Shown here: one piece after another, positions 1 through 11,896 of the stretch | Layout of the letters: each line of letters begins with the position of its first letter | Position numbering within the stretch: the stretch's first letter is position 1 | DNA from: Cavia porcellus | Taxonomy: Eukaryota > Chordata > Mammalia > Rodentia > Caviidae | Length of the DNA: 64,000 nt | Direction of reading: 5' to 3' | Assembly (NCBI RefSeq): GCF_034190915.1 | Contig: NW_026947506.1 | Coordinates: 10,849,501 to 10,913,500 of the forward strand | Made by a program: the position numbers and the translations under genes | Notes under the pieces: generated by a model | Seen by the model: only the letters and a program-made list of their open reading frames with translations | What the model was told of the DNA's origin: nothing | The model's database searches: none

Positions 1-340
1 CTGGGGTTAAACCCAAGTCCTTGGTGCCGAGCCACAAACCCAGTCTTTTTTTCGTGTTTTATTTTGAGTCACCAAGGTCCCAGACGGATGGGGCTAGAGC
101 ACCCAATCTTCTAACAGAAAACCAAAGGACAGTACATGTCTGCCCGAGAGCAGCCTCCTGTGGATGATCGAGGGGACCCTGGTGTCTCAGGACATCTAGG
201 GGGAGCCCTGTGGTGTGGGCAGAGTTGTCCCTCAGGACCCCTATATTTACCTTTTCTGGAAAATTTTTACACTACAGATTAAACCCAGGATCTTCACACT
301 GAGCCACATCCAAACCCTTTTTATTTATTATTATTTTTTC

Positions 341-616
341 AGACAAGATTGTGCTATATAATTCAGGGTGGATTTGAACTCACTGTGTAGCCCAGGCTGG
401 CCTCAAACCCGTGGTGATCCTCCTTGCCTCAGTGTCTCAGTGCCTCTTGAGTGTTGGGATTACAGGGGTGCGCCACCACATCCAGTCCCTTTTTTATTTT
501 TTGAGACAGGTTCTCACTATGACCCAAAGTTGCCCAGACCTGAGTTCGAACTTGCGATCTTCCTGTCTCAGCCTCCCAAGTGCTAGGATGACAGGAATGT
601 ACCACCACACCTGGCT
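341..616 (-). repeat. Two B1-like SINEs in tandem
   Basis: Minus-strand 7SL-type copies at about 341-488 and 489-616, each ending in 'ccaccacatccagtc' / 'ccaccacacctggct'. ID-like debris precedes them at 1-60 and 270-330. Confidence 0.75.
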
Positions 617-629
617 CCTCCTCTGAGAT

Positions 630-2990
630 TCCTGGCAGGTGTCTTTACTGTCCCACCAGGCCCCCCGGCTGAGATGGGTCCAGATGCATCTTTCCACTTG
701 CTCAGCCTTCCAGCACAGTGTTCAGCCTTCCTATGGCCAGAAGGGGGCGGTCCAGGCTGCCTCCTGTGACATCGCATCGTTCTATGTCCGCTACTCCAGT
801 GCTGAGTGTGGGGTGGGTCTGCAGATTGGTCCCTATCCAAGCTTTTTCTTCACTAGTCAAGGGAGCACACCAGTGCTCAGCCCACTGCCAGGGGTCCTGA
901 AGTCCCTTGCCGCCATTTCTTTCCCTCTTTCTGGAGTCCTCTCCCCAGGACAGGGGGATATGAAGGCACTCCCATCCAGGCTCCCATGGTGGCACCATTG
1001 TGGGAAGGGAGTGCCTGGCCTGGCAGGCTGGCATTCGCAGCAGATCCACTCTTGAGTAATGACCCCTGGACCCACGAGGCCTGTGAGCAGAGGAGCAGTT
1101 CCTGAAGGCAGTGACCCCAGCATCTCCTCTGCCCACCCGGTCCCACTTCCTATGCCACTGTCCCGAGAGAAGGATTGGGTCTCCACATGTGTTCCAGGGG
1201 ACAAATCGCAGCAACCACACAGAGGAACCCAGCCAGGGAGTCTCAAGGCGGAGCCCTAACTCAGGATGAAGTGTGACTCAGCCACAGTGGACATGGCCAG
1301 CCAGTACCTGGTGTCCTGTACTTTACAGTCCTGGCAAATGGCGCCCAGTCTAGGTGCAGACACTGGCAGCCTGGGTGGACCCCAGCCCTCTGTGACTCTA
1401 TTTGCTGACTCTGGGGTAGGGGAGATGCTGTCTCCCACAGACACAGGATCTTGGCTCAAGGCCAGCCCATCTGTAGCTGATAACTGGACACCTCTCCCAA
1501 AAACCCAATGCTCCTCACAGACTGCACCTGGACCTCATGGGGACAGGACCTGTCAAGAGACCTCAAGTGACAGTGGCTGAACCATGTAGGGCACAGCATT
1601 GGCTACCAGTAGCACTGTTCGCCCCACTGGCCTGGGTCTGGAGGTCACCCGGGTCACATGTCACTCATAACTGGGGTTCCTGATGGGACACTGGTGGGAG
1701 CTAAGGGTCAGGCCTAGGTGGGCCACTCAGTCAGGGCCCAAAGAGCAGCCATGCCACTGTTCCCACGGGTCTAGGGGAGGGAAGACCATGGGCAGGAGGC
1801 CAGTGAGGCCTACGTGGCTCCACTGAGGTGAGCCCAGATAGAGACACGCTGTCCCCGGCAGGGGCTCCTGGCCTGGCTGCTGTCAGAGCTGAGGAGCAGG
1901 AGGATGGTCCCTCACCTCCAGAGCTTGCCCTTGTCCTCTTCTGGAGCCTGCGATGGTGACCTTGTCTGGAAACAATCTTTGTCCACACGACGAATCTACA
2001 GACTCTCAGCTGAGGTTGTCTGGCCCTAAGCGCCATCCCTCATGTCATTCTGAGAGCCAGTGGGAGGAAAGTCACAGAAGAGGACCAGGGTGCACACAGT
2101 GACAAACTGTGGTGGGGCTGGCCTGTTCCAGGACAAGGAAAGGCATGCAGATGGCACAGGTCCCAGGTTATAGGTTCCGAACAGCAGGAGGAGCAGGAAG
2201 AACCCAGGTAGTCTGGGTCGGAGGAGGCTGTGTACATTGGGTGGGACAAAACGCCTGAGTCCAAGCTGGGATGGACCTGGTTTACCTTCCCTGACCCCCC
2301 AGGCGCAGGCACAGGGGCCATGTATCACTAGGGGTCACATCCTCACTTCCAGTTCAGGATCCAACCCAGGGCCCGTGCCCGGGTTATCCAGACAAGCGTG
2401 CTGGCACTGAGCTGCACACCAGCCTTGTTCATGTAGACACAGTATCCTGGAAAACTACACAGGGACAATGACTAGGTTCACTTGGCACTGCCATGCTGGT
2501 GACTGTTCAAGATGGCACAGTCACGCCTGGCTGGACGCACACCCCGATGTCACCCTGAGCCTGGAGAGGTGAGCTGTGGACTCTGGCCTGGTGACACCTT
2601 GATTTCAGACTCAGCCTCAGGACAATGAATTAAACTTGTGGTGTCTGGAGCCCCGAAGATTGTGATCATCTGGTCACAGAAGCATGGGAGACAGAGGCAG
2701 CAAAGGTCAGGACCGAGGAGGAGTTTGCAGAACCGAGGAAGTGGCGTGTGGAGCCGGAGTGCTCGGTGCAGCGGTGTCGGCCACAGCAGGGCTTCCGGAC
2801 GCACCAGGCTTGGTTCTGCGGGGCTTTGCTTTCTCCTACCCCAGAGGAGCCTCACTTTCACCTGTCCATACTGCTAACTTCAGTGTTGGGGTGTTCAGCT
2901 TCTAAGATTTTGATCTGTGAGATTATTTTACATTAAAAATTCCTTATAAAATTGCAGTTACTGTTCTAGTATATTCTTTAATTTTTTTTT
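630..2990. other. Unique upstream sequence, no gene seen
   Basis: Moderately GC-rich non-repeat DNA with one ID-like remnant near 2,350-2,440 and a CTCF-like motif at 737. Open frames here lack family resemblance and coding context. Confidence 0.4.
737..750 (+). promoter_or_regulatory. CTCF-like motif
   Basis: CCAGAAGGGGGCGG fits the CTCF core CCASYAGRKGGCRS with one mismatch, in unique sequence. Confidence 0.35.
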
Positions 2991-3029
2991 TTTTTTGGTT
3001 AAACAAGTAGATTTTCTGCTAATAGTGCT

Positions 3030-3185
3030 AGTAATTTTTTTTTTTTTTTTGGTCTTTTTGAGACAGGTTCTCTCTGTGCAGTTCAGGGCTGGCCTTGAGT
3101 TCACTTTGTAGCCCAGCCAGGGTGGTCTTGAACTCGCAACAATCCTCCTGAGTGCTCTGATAACAGGCATGTGCCACTATGCCTC
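3030..3185 (-). repeat. B1-like SINE
   Basis: Minus strand: 'ggtctttttgagacaggttc' through 'gccactatgcctcac'. Confidence 0.75.
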
Positions 3186-3369
3186 ACTAATCTTTTCTTG
3201 TTTTTGTTTTGTTGGAGGCAGGGTATACAAGTAAATCTTTAAACCCAGGCATCTCTTTCAAAAGATTTCTGTATTGTGCACTGTGCTTCCTTGAATAGGG
3301 GAGGGTACTGTTTTGAGCTTTTCTTTACCTATCTGACAAAGTTTGAAGCCTGTCCTCCCTACCTTCATT

Positions 3370-3810
3370 TTATTTTATTTTTGAGACGGGGTTTCACTCT
3401 GCAGTTCAGGCTAGCCTTGAACTCACTTATTATTTATTTTTGGTACCAGAAATCAAACTCGCAACCTTAGAGTTGCCAGGCAGGCGCCATGCCGCTGAGC
3501 TATATCCCCAGTCCTCTGAACTCACTTTGTGGCCCGGACTGTGCTCGAACTAGAAGTGATCCTCCTGCCTCAGCCTCCCAGAGCGCTGGGATTACAGGCC
3601 TGCGCTGCTATGCCCAGCTTCTTCCTTCCTTTTAGACTAGGGGTTGAACTCAGACTCTGCAATGAGCTCCATCCCCAGCCTTTTATTATTTTTTAAGTGT
3701 TGAGGGAGGGTCTCAGTAAACTGCTAATCTACCCAGAGTGTGCTTGCCCTTGCAATCCTGCCTCAGCCTCCCAGAGTTGTGGGGTGACAGGTCTGTACCC
3801 TGTACCCATG
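3370..3810 (-). repeat. B1-like SINEs (one split by ID, one fragment)
   Basis: A copy at 3,370-3,620 holds the nested ID; a more diverged copy follows at about 3,690-3,810. Confidence 0.7.
3429..3516 (-). repeat. ID SINE nested in a B1-like SINE
   Basis: tRNA-Ala-derived body on the minus strand. The 11-base duplication TGAACTCACTT flanks it (3418-3428, 3517-3527), and the host B1-like copy (3,370-3,620) reads through if it is removed. Confidence 0.8.
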
Positions 3811-3879
3811 CCGGTGTTAAACATCTCTTACATGTCTTGTGCATTTTGGCTCCGCTCACTTGTGCACCCCTGGGTCCCC

Positions 3880-4440
3880 GCACCTCTGCTTGCGCGAGAA
3901 GGCGCTGGACTCGCCACGGTGGGCGGGCGCGGGCGCCCCTGCCCCGTTTCCGTTCCAGTCTAGAGTGGAAGCAGGACCTTCGCCGGAGGGTGGCGCCGTG
4001 ACAACCTGGACAACCGCAGGGGCCACGCTCTCCACGCTGCCGCCTCCGTCCCGCCCACAGCATCTTCAGCCCAGCGGCCGCTGGCCAATCAGAGCCTCCG
4101 CTCAGGCCTGGGCCCCGCCCCCGCCCCGCAGCCTGGCAGTGGGTGGGGGAGTGGAGAGACTGGGTGTTCCCATGGTGACGGCGTTCCCAGGGCGACCGCC
4201 AACAGCCTAGCTGCGCTAACCTGCTTTCCGCGGGAACCTGAGGGGCAGGCGGGCTAGGGGACCACGGGGCACCAGGTCCCGAGGAGCAAGGAGGGCACCT
4301 CGCGTGGGTGCTGAGATGGGGCGGTGGGCTGTGATTGGGGGGAGCGGGCTCCTCACCCCCGCCGCCACCCTTGCCGCCTCGGTGCTTGCGGGTTCGGAGC
4401 CCCCACTTGCCCTCCCTCCACTCGTCTCCCCTGGCTCCAC
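3880..4440. promoter_or_regulatory. CpG island with CCAAT box, possible distal promoter
   Basis: A GC- and CpG-rich island set between SINE clusters. It has a CCAAT box (4085-4089, ggccaatcagag), GC boxes (ccccgcccccgccccgc near 4,113-4,130) and an RFX-like X-box at 4166-4179. It could drive a long RASGEF1A isoform or an unrelated noncoding transcript; no exon is recognisable, so the function is open. Confidence 0.5.
4166..4179 (+). promoter_or_regulatory. RFX X-box-like site (weak)
   Basis: GTTCCCATGGTGAC, 11 of 14 bases of the symmetric X-box GTTGCCATGGCAAC. It lies in the CpG island close to the CCAAT box, a common promoter arrangement. Confidence 0.35.
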
Positions 4441-4534
4441 CTCTCCTTTCTTTTTCCAAGGCTGGGGCCTGACCCAAGGCCTTGATGGGGAGCTGCATCC
4501 CCAGCTCTCAGCCAGCGCCCTCTTATTTTTTATC

Positions 4535-4622
4535 TGAAATCCGGTCTCGCAAGTTGCCCAGGCTGGTTCAAACGCATCCTCCGGGCCTGCTGGAATTATA
4601 GGTGTGTGCCAACATGACCAGC
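4535..4622 (-). repeat. B1-like SINE fragment
   Basis: 'gcaagttgcccaggctggtt' to 'aacatgaccagct', diverged, directly after the first CpG island. Confidence 0.6.
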
Positions 4623-4624
4623 TC

Positions 4625-6030
4625 TTTCAGAGTTTTGTACCCAGGCTTCTCAGGACCTTCACCCCTTTTTAGGAAAACAAAGTCATTTTTTTTTCCCAGC
4701 AGACCAGTGGATAAAGAAAATGTGCTATCTACACACTGTGGAGTGCTTTCTACTCTGCCATAGAGAAGAAAGAACCGGAGTCATTTGTAGGAAAATGGCT
4801 GCACCTTGAGACCCTCATGTTATGTCACACAAATTAGCACCCACCCTTCGTTATCACCCAGCAGTTGTCCCTTTCTTCCTCAAGGTCATAGGATTCTTGG
4901 GGCACCCTGAGTCACAGACGGGGATAGTGGAACCCCCTCCCTAAACACTTACCCCTTTGTCAGAGGTGACCTTGGTGATTCGGTACAAATCTGACTGGCA
5001 ATGTGGGAAGAGTGGGGAGCCTGTGTGTGTGCACATGTGTGTGTGCATGCACGTGTGCGCACGGTGTGTGTGTGAAAGTGTGGATGAATGCACATGTGTG
5101 TGCATGTGTGGTCTTTGAAGCATCTTTGCTAAGTGATGGGTGCTGCTGAGCCCGTAGGATCCTGGGGGGAAGAGCCCCACCTGGCAGGTCACCAACGGCC
5201 CTGGGAGATGGCACCTGCAGCCCACACACCCTCGGCTGGTTGTCGTCCATGAAACTCTGTCCATCCTTCCTGACATACCCCGTCCCCACTGCAAACCCCT
5301 CGTCCCACTGGACCTCAGCTCTGCAGGCCAGCTCCCCATCCTCCCTCACATCCCAGGGTTCCTGGCCAAGCTGATATCCCTGGTGTGCCAGGGTCTCTCC
5401 AGTTGCCCTGTTTCACTTCCTCTACCTCAACTGGGGACAGCTGTGGGCCCAGGCCCTGGACCCCTGCTTCACTGTCCTCCTCCTCAAATGAACCCTCTTG
5501 TGTGAGCTGCTCCACACCCCTGGCTGCAGCCTGGCCACAGACATGAGGCTCAGGATACCAGCCTCAGCCTGTCTCCGCTCAGCCCACCTGAAGCTGGGCA
5601 TCCTGCCCTAGGCACCGGTGAGCTGCCCTGCTGGCCCAGTTACCCAGCCCAGGGGGCGGGCGGGTGAGCGCTGTGAGGCAGAGCCTGGAGGTTAACTCTG
5701 CATATGCGAATGCACTAAGTATTAATAGAACATGATATTAATAAGGATGGCCTAGAATCCTTGCAGCTTGGGGGGAAGCTGGCTGTGCCGCTGTCCTCCC
5801 AGCCCTGCCCTGGGGACATCCTTGTGGAACAGCTCTGCCTTCCAGGCACTGTGGCTGCTGACTGCGATCCTTTAGCCGGGCTGCTTGCTCTTGTTGTGGC
5901 CCATAACTTCTGCATTTCTGCGGTGCCTACCTGAAGCCCATTTTAAACTAAATGTCAAACATTGTGCTCAACAAGTGACCAGCTGGAGGCCTCGATGAAG
6001 AAGAGGAAATTGGACACACAGAACATGAGG
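4625..6030. other. Unique sequence, no gene seen
   Basis: Contains the GT-rich repeat and, at 5,690-5,760, an AT-rich patch with two TATTAAT motifs. No exon is recognised. Confidence 0.35.
5023..5112. repeat. GT-rich low-complexity repeat
   Basis: Imperfect (TG)n with CATG units. Confidence 0.75.
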
Positions 6031-6034
6031 TTAT

Positions 6035-6130
6035 GGGAGGCCTAAGGGTGGCGAGGTGCAGGCTGAGGCAGGAGGACCCCTTGGAGGCCAGGGTTCACAG
6101 CCAGCCTGGACAACACAGTGAGTGAGAGAA
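6035..6130 (+). repeat. B1-like SINE fragment
   Basis: Plus-strand 'gcaggctgaggcaggaggac' to 'ctggacaacacagtgagtga'. Confidence 0.6.
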
Positions 6131-7006
6131 TGTCCCCAAAGACAGAGCTCAGGGAGGCTGCCGCCCAGGTCATGTGCAGAGTGAAATGTGTCCTCTTGGG
6201 GCTACAGCACAGATGTAGGGAAATGGGAGGGACAGCAAGGGGACCAGCATGGCGTGAGGACCAGTGACAAAGGCTGCACTCACCTCCAGGCCAGGAGCCA
6301 AATCCTTGTTATCAGCCCTATCAGTGCCTCGGCTTCCCCGGGGGAACTTGGACCTCAGTGAGGACTCCACCCTGGGCTGTCCACCACAGACATCCTCTGA
6401 GAATCTACTCAAACAAGCTTGTCCTCAGCAGGGGTGGGGAAGGCCGGTGAGGGGTCACCGTGGGACAGTGCCCAGTGTCACAGAGAACAGGTGACATCAG
6501 ATGACAGCAGCCGTCCAGCGGTCATTACTGCAAGCCAGGCCGTGTATAGAAGCAGGGCTCTCCCCTCCTCCCTGCGGAGCGGACCAGCCAGAGGAGAGGA
6601 TGGAGGAGAGGTGGGAGGCCAGGACGATGAGCCCTGCCAGGGGCTCTCCCCTCTTGAGTCCCTGAGTCCCTGAGGCTCCAGGCTCTGTTCCCCGGACCCG
6701 TGGCCCTCAGCTTCTTCCATCCCTTCTTCAGGCTAAACTGAGTCCCCGCTGTGGGCCTGTGGTGCACAGTGCCTGCCTCAGAGATGTCTCCTCCTGCCCA
6801 AAAGACCCTGGCTGTCTGCCCACTCTCTCTGGGCTTTGGTCACTCTGTAGCCACACTGGTCATCTCCCCACACCCTCATGGAGGTGAGGTGGGGGCTGGA
6901 AACGGTGGGGGGACCAAGTGGAGGCACTGTGAGCTCCGGGCTTGGTCTGGGCTAGCAGGCTGGGGCGATGCTAGCTACACCCAGCATGGCAGGTTTTATT
7001 TTTGTT

Positions 7007-7098
7007 TTTGTTTCATGTTTTGCTATTCTGGGGGTGGCACTCAGTACCTCCTGCCTGCTAGGCAAGTGCTTTACCCCTGAGCTACGGCCCCAGGCTTT
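7007..7098 (-). repeat. ID SINE (diverged)
   Basis: Minus-strand ID body (ctgagctacggccccaggct end), an older copy without a clear duplication. Confidence 0.6.
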
Positions 7099-7381
7099 TT
7101 TGTTTTTAAGACATAGGATTTCAAAAAGAGAGAGCGAGAGATAAAACATTTCTAGATTGCTCAGGCTGGTCTCTGGGACTGCAGGCATGCGCCACCACGC
7201 CCGGCTCAGTGGCTGTTTTTATTATAGCAGAGGTCAGTAGCATACCATTTTGTGGATGGGGACATGCCATTAGGGCCTCAGTGCCTTTCTTCCCTGTCAC
7301 CTCTCTCTGTCGTCGGCCTCCTCTTGCCCCTTCCCCATCTCCAAAGTCTGTCTCTTAGTTTCCTGCCCTCTCTCCCTTATT

Positions 7382-7495
7382 TTATTTATTTATTTATTTT
7401 TGTCTTTTTCCTTTTTATCGGTACCAGGGATCGAACTCAGGACTGCCTGCTTGCAAGGCAGGCGCTTATGCTGCTGAGCTAAATCCCCAGCCCCC
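7382..7495 (-). repeat. ID SINE (young)
   Basis: Minus-strand ID with A/B-box halves intact. CTCTCCCTTATTTT-type duplication flanks it on both sides. Confidence 0.8.
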
Positions 7496-7554
7496 TCTCC
7501 CTTATTTTTAAAATCAGATTTCCCCCTAATTTTTTGTTGAAGAGAAAACATGTT

Positions 7555-7910
7555 GATTTTATTTATTTATTTATTGCCTTTTTGGAGACAAGGTCTTGCT
7601 GGGCAGTTCAGGCTGGCCTTGAGCTCACTTTGTAGCCCAGACTGGCCTCAAACTCATAGCGATCCTCCTGCCCTCAGCTTCCAGAGTTCTGGCTGTAGAT
7701 TTTAATTTAATTTTTTTTTTTTTTTTTTTTAGTGACAGTAGAACCCAGGATCTTCACACTGAGCTACATACTCAGCCATTTTTTAAAAATTTGAGTCAGT
7801 GTCTTACTAAGTCCCTAGATTGCCCAACCTGCTCTTAAACTTGCCATCCTCCTGCCTCAGCCTCCCAGACTGCCAGGATTACAGGTTTGCACCGCTATCC
7901 CTGGCTGTGA
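7555..7910 (-). repeat. B1-like SINE pair with ID debris between
   Basis: Minus-strand copies at about 7,575-7,700 and 7,790-7,910, with ID-like debris at 7,735-7,790. Confidence 0.7.
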
Positions 7911-7926
7911 TTTAAGGACGATTTTC

Positions 7927-7928
<2 letters not shown>

Positions 7929-7962
<34 letters not shown>
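7929..7962. repeat. (AC)17 microsatellite
   Basis: Uninterrupted AC dinucleotides. Confidence 0.95.
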
Positions 7963-7964
<2 letters not shown>

Positions 7965-8524
7965 TCTCTTACATTCTTTTCACTTGGACCTGTCATAGGG
8001 GAATCCTGTGTGACCGTGGTCCATGCTGAATTTGCAGGGAAAGCTGACATTTGATTTTCCCGTCGGGGAACATGGTGCTGTCTGTCTATCTCTGCCCTTG
8101 TTTGTAGAGACTCACTGACAGTCACTCCACTCACAGCCTTCTCTGGGGCTCCTGCCCCTCTGGGCTTACTCAGCTGCTGCCAGGAACCACCTTGGTCTCC
8201 TGCACCCTTACACATCCTGCTGAGGCCGTGGGGGGTTGAGGCAGCCAGGCGGGCTCCTCTAGATTTGTCCCCATTCCCCTATATTTGCCGTCTCAGGATG
8301 GGAAGTCGGGTCACAGAGCAGTGACCGCAGCATCTCCAGGCCAGCCCCGACCCTCTGGTCCACTGCCTGCCCCATGCTTCTTTATCTCCGGGGTTTTCGA
8401 GTCTTCGTCCACTCGCGCCGTGGGGGCCCACGGTTGTGCCTGCTGAAATCGTTGCCAGCTTTTATTTATTATTATTTTACATTTTTTTTTCAGTACTGAC
8501 ATTGAGCTCTGGGCCTTCAATATG

Positions 8525-8655
8525 AGCTATGACCCCAGGCAGTTTTTGCAACAGGGTCTTGCAAGTTGCCCTGGATGGATTCACACTTTCAGTCTCCCTG
8601 TGTCAGCCTCCCAGAACGCCGGGGTTACAGGCGTGCACTGTCAGCCCAGCTTCTC
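8525..8655 (-). repeat. B1-like SINE
   Basis: 'caacagggtcttgcaagttg' to 'actgtcagcccagct', diverged. Confidence 0.65.
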
Positions 8656-8802
8656 CTGGTTCCTAACAACAGTTTATTAACATACAAGTCACATACCATA
8701 GGCCATGTACAATATACTATTGGATTTTTTTTTTTTTTTTTGGCATTAATGTGTTGTTGTATATTGGATGGTTTTTAATGTATTAAATTCTTACATGTTT
8801 TT

Positions 8803-8903
8803 GGGGGCTGGGGATTTAGCTCAGTGGCATAAGCACCTGCCTTGCAGGCAGGCAGTCGTGAGTTCGAGCCCTGGTACCGATAAAAACAAAAAAGATAAAA
8901 AAA
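8803..8903 (+). repeat. ID SINE (young)
   Basis: Full ID body and A-rich tail between AAATTCTTACATGTTTTT (8785-8802) and AAATTCTTATATGTTTTT (8904-8921), one mismatch. Confidence 0.85.
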
Positions 8904-8989
8904 AAATTCTTATATGTTTTTAAATTTTGGTTGAATATATTTACATTTATATCTACCTAGAAACTCACATCTCTGTATATTTATATAGT

Positions 8990-9270
8990 ATGTTTTTTTT
9001 TTTTTTTGGTCTTTTTGAGACGAGGTCTTGCTGTGCAGTTCAGGCAGGACTTGAGCTCACTTTGGAGCCCAGGCTGGTCTCAAACTTGCAAGGATCCTCC
9101 TGTCTCAGCCTCCGAGTGCTGGGAGTACATTACCCACCATGCCTGGTTCGGATTTCTTTTTTTTTGAGTTAGGGCTTGCTATGTATTTGAGGTGGCCTCG
9201 AATTTGTGTCAGATCCTCTTGCCTCAGCCTCCCCAGTGCTAGATAGGCTCGTACCACTGTGTCTGGCCAC
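8990..9270 (-). repeat. Two B1-like SINEs
   Basis: Copies at about 8,993-9,150 ('ggtctttttgagacgaggtc') and 9,157-9,270. Confidence 0.72.
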
Positions 9271-9436
9271 ATTTGCCATTTCAATCACTGTAACTCATGC
9301 AGTTCAGTGGCACTGTGTGTGTGGAATGCAGCACACCCACTGTTGCTGTCTGTCCCCAGAGCCTGCTCACCACCATACATGGACGCACTCTCCATCAAGC
9401 GAAATGCCCACCTGTGGCTGGGTGTAGTTCTTTGTT

Positions 9437-9519
9437 GTTTTTTGGTACTGGGACTTGAACTCAGGACCTGGCACTTGCCAGGCAGGCACTGCCCCCCTGA
9501 GCTAAATCCCCAGCCCCCG
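9437..9519 (-). repeat. ID SINE
   Basis: Minus-strand ID body ending ctgagctaaatccccagcccc, moderately diverged. Confidence 0.7.
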
Positions 9520-9589
9520 GGTGTAGGTCTTGATAAAGCACTCACCTAGAGGCCTTCCCTGAAAAACAAAACAAAGGAATTAACATGTG

Positions 9590-10532
9590 GTTATGTACAT
9601 GTATTAACTTCCCCCAGGAATAGAATCATTACGTGTGCAAACTGGTACTAATAAGATGTTTAAACATCTTTTAAAATATTAAAAAAAGAAAGATAAAAAT
9701 GAAACAAAATAGCAACATTCCCTATTGTCCCCCTAGTCTTCGGAATTTGCTGACCTGAGTGTCTTATGTACGAGTCAGGGTGTGATAGTTGTCCTTTTGT
9801 GTTGGGCTTCTTTTACTGAGTGTCCTGTTTTCAGGGTTCATCCATGTGTAGCATGCTCACCTCTTCATTCTTTTGCATGGCTGTATAATACTCCACAACA
9901 GGCGGACCTCCTCGTGTACCCATCTCTGTTGATGGGCATCCAGTAGTTCCCACCTTTAGGCTTCTGAGAATGATGCTGTGTGAACACTGGTAAGTGAAGC
10001 CCTTCGAGCCCTGCTGCAGTTCCTGTGGGTGTTACTTGGGCATGGCCATGATACTGCACACACAGTATCTATGTCTTTTTTGGGGAGAGCTGCCAAACTA
10101 CTCTCCATTTTACCTGCACCATTTTAACATCCTACCAGTGTTGTGCGAGGTTCTGGTAGCTGTGTTTTGGCATATGATCCAAGAACTCATCACCAATCCA
10201 ACATCAAAGATTTTTCCCATGTTTTCTTCTAAGGGTTTCTTAATTTTAGCTCTCAAGTTTAGGTTTCTGTCTTGTTAGGTTTTACACGTGGTGTGGGGTA
10301 GGGGTCCAGCTTCACTCTTTTGCAGGTGAACACTCACCTGTGCCAGAACCCTGCACTGAAGAAGAAAAGACTCTTCTTTCCCTAGTGGACTTGTCTGGTG
10401 ACCTTTTCAGATCCCACCTCTTGTCATGGTGAAGGTCTATTTCAGGACTGAGTTCTATTCCATTGAGTTCTGTGTCCATCTATTGCACACCAGTGGTTAC
10501 TGTAGGTTTCAAACCAAGAAATGCAAGTCCTG
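9590..10532 (-). mobile_element. Decayed L1 3' part, left of the HAL1-like insertion
   Basis: Read in reverse it gives the familiar end of L1 ORF2 and 3' UTR (for example 'ctgtataatactccacaac' and 'gttgatgggcatccagtag' on the plus strand). It resumes after the insertion at 13,700. Confidence 0.7.
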
Positions 10533-10550
10533 CTACTTGGTTCATCTTTT

Positions 10551-11896
10551 TTTATATTTATTTTTTTTTTAATTTTATTTAAGGAGAAAAGAAAAAAAAA
10601 AGCAAGGAAAGGGTACAAGTTATACAGATTTACAGAAAAAAAAATGAACAGTAGGAAATCACCAGTTAATGGATTACACATTGTCATCCTAGAAATAATT
10701 GTTCAAGTCACAAAATTAAAGCTTGTAAAGTAGACATTCCATCAATGATACTGCAAACAGTTCTGTTCATTGATCCAATAAAACTCTGTGATATCATTTT
10801 CTATCTTATACACTTAAATATACATGCAGTTATATAGTTTGGAGCACTTTCTTTTCCTCTCTTTTGTATCATGACTATTACACATTTTGGGTTCCATTGC
10901 TCCCACGGTTCTTATTACTTTTTTGGAAGAGAGTAAAACCAAATGTGACATAACAGAACAGAATCGGTCAAGTCAAAAGGGTGGACATAATAGATAATGT
11001 AAAAACATAATACAAGGTGATCAACAATGGTTACCATAATGCCTCCCGCTATCTCTAATAGAATTGCCTATATTGTTAGTTATAATACAATTGAACAAAA
11101 CAGTAAAGAATAAAACCGACAAAACCAAAACATTGGAGACATTGTAGGTCTTCAAAAGTAGATAAAAGTCAACAAGAATGGGCGTCATAATGAATCTCAT
11201 TATCTTCACAGCTGATGCCTAAACTTTCGAACCTGATACTATCCAGCAAAACAGAATAGGGGAACATCAGTTAAAAACCAGATGGTGAGAGTAATACAGG
11301 GCTTTAAATCAAGGTAATGGAAAGTCAAAGTGGGTTACTATAATATATCCTGCTATTTTTTTCCCTTAATTAAAAGGATAAAGATAAAGTAAATAATGGA
11401 ATGGAGATTGAGATAAAAGAGGGCATAACAATGAAACAGCACAGATCAAAACATAACCATTTAAGCAGAATAGTGTTTCAGCACCAGATAATCCTAACCT
11501 AAAAGTAGTTACCATATTGTCTCTTTCCTTGAAATCCTTGAGTACAACTTCGTATACTGTAGCATTAAGTATATCAAAACAATGTAAAACCATTCAAGAG
11601 AATGTCAGCATTACAGAGTATTTAGAATCGACTAACAGAAAATGAACAATGGTTTCTGTATAATCTCCTTGTCTTTAAAAGGTTTTCGCTTATACTATCG
11701 TACATAATAAAATCCAATAAGATACAGCCTATTTAGACCATTGGAGACAGAAGGACAAAAGCTAGATGAGACTTCAAAACAAGATGATACTAAATCAGTA
11801 TTACCTATTAAGATGTCATTTTCTCCAAAATAGCTGTTCCTATCATCCAATCTTCTCTGCCTCATTTCTGTTGAGCTCTTTTTCTTTCAGTAGCTG
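10551..11896 (-). other. Unassigned AT-rich 3' segment of the HAL1-like element
   Basis: It replaces ORF2. No reverse transcriptase, endonuclease or other domain is visible in any frame. Weak internal similarity recurs: GGTTACCATAAT at 11029, GGTTACTATAAT at 11333, AGTTACCATATT at 11507 and GGTTTCTGTATAAT at 11651, and CATTGGAGACA occurs twice. It ends in a T-rich run (A-rich on the element strand). Confidence 0.7.

Noticed and set aside
3713..4498. 261-residue minus-strand frame over the first CpG island
   Set aside because: Compositional frame running from a B1-like SINE into CpG-rich DNA. No domain and no splice context.
4941..5339. His/Thr-rich frames (HTHVHTH)
   Set aside because: Translation of a GT-rich repeat.
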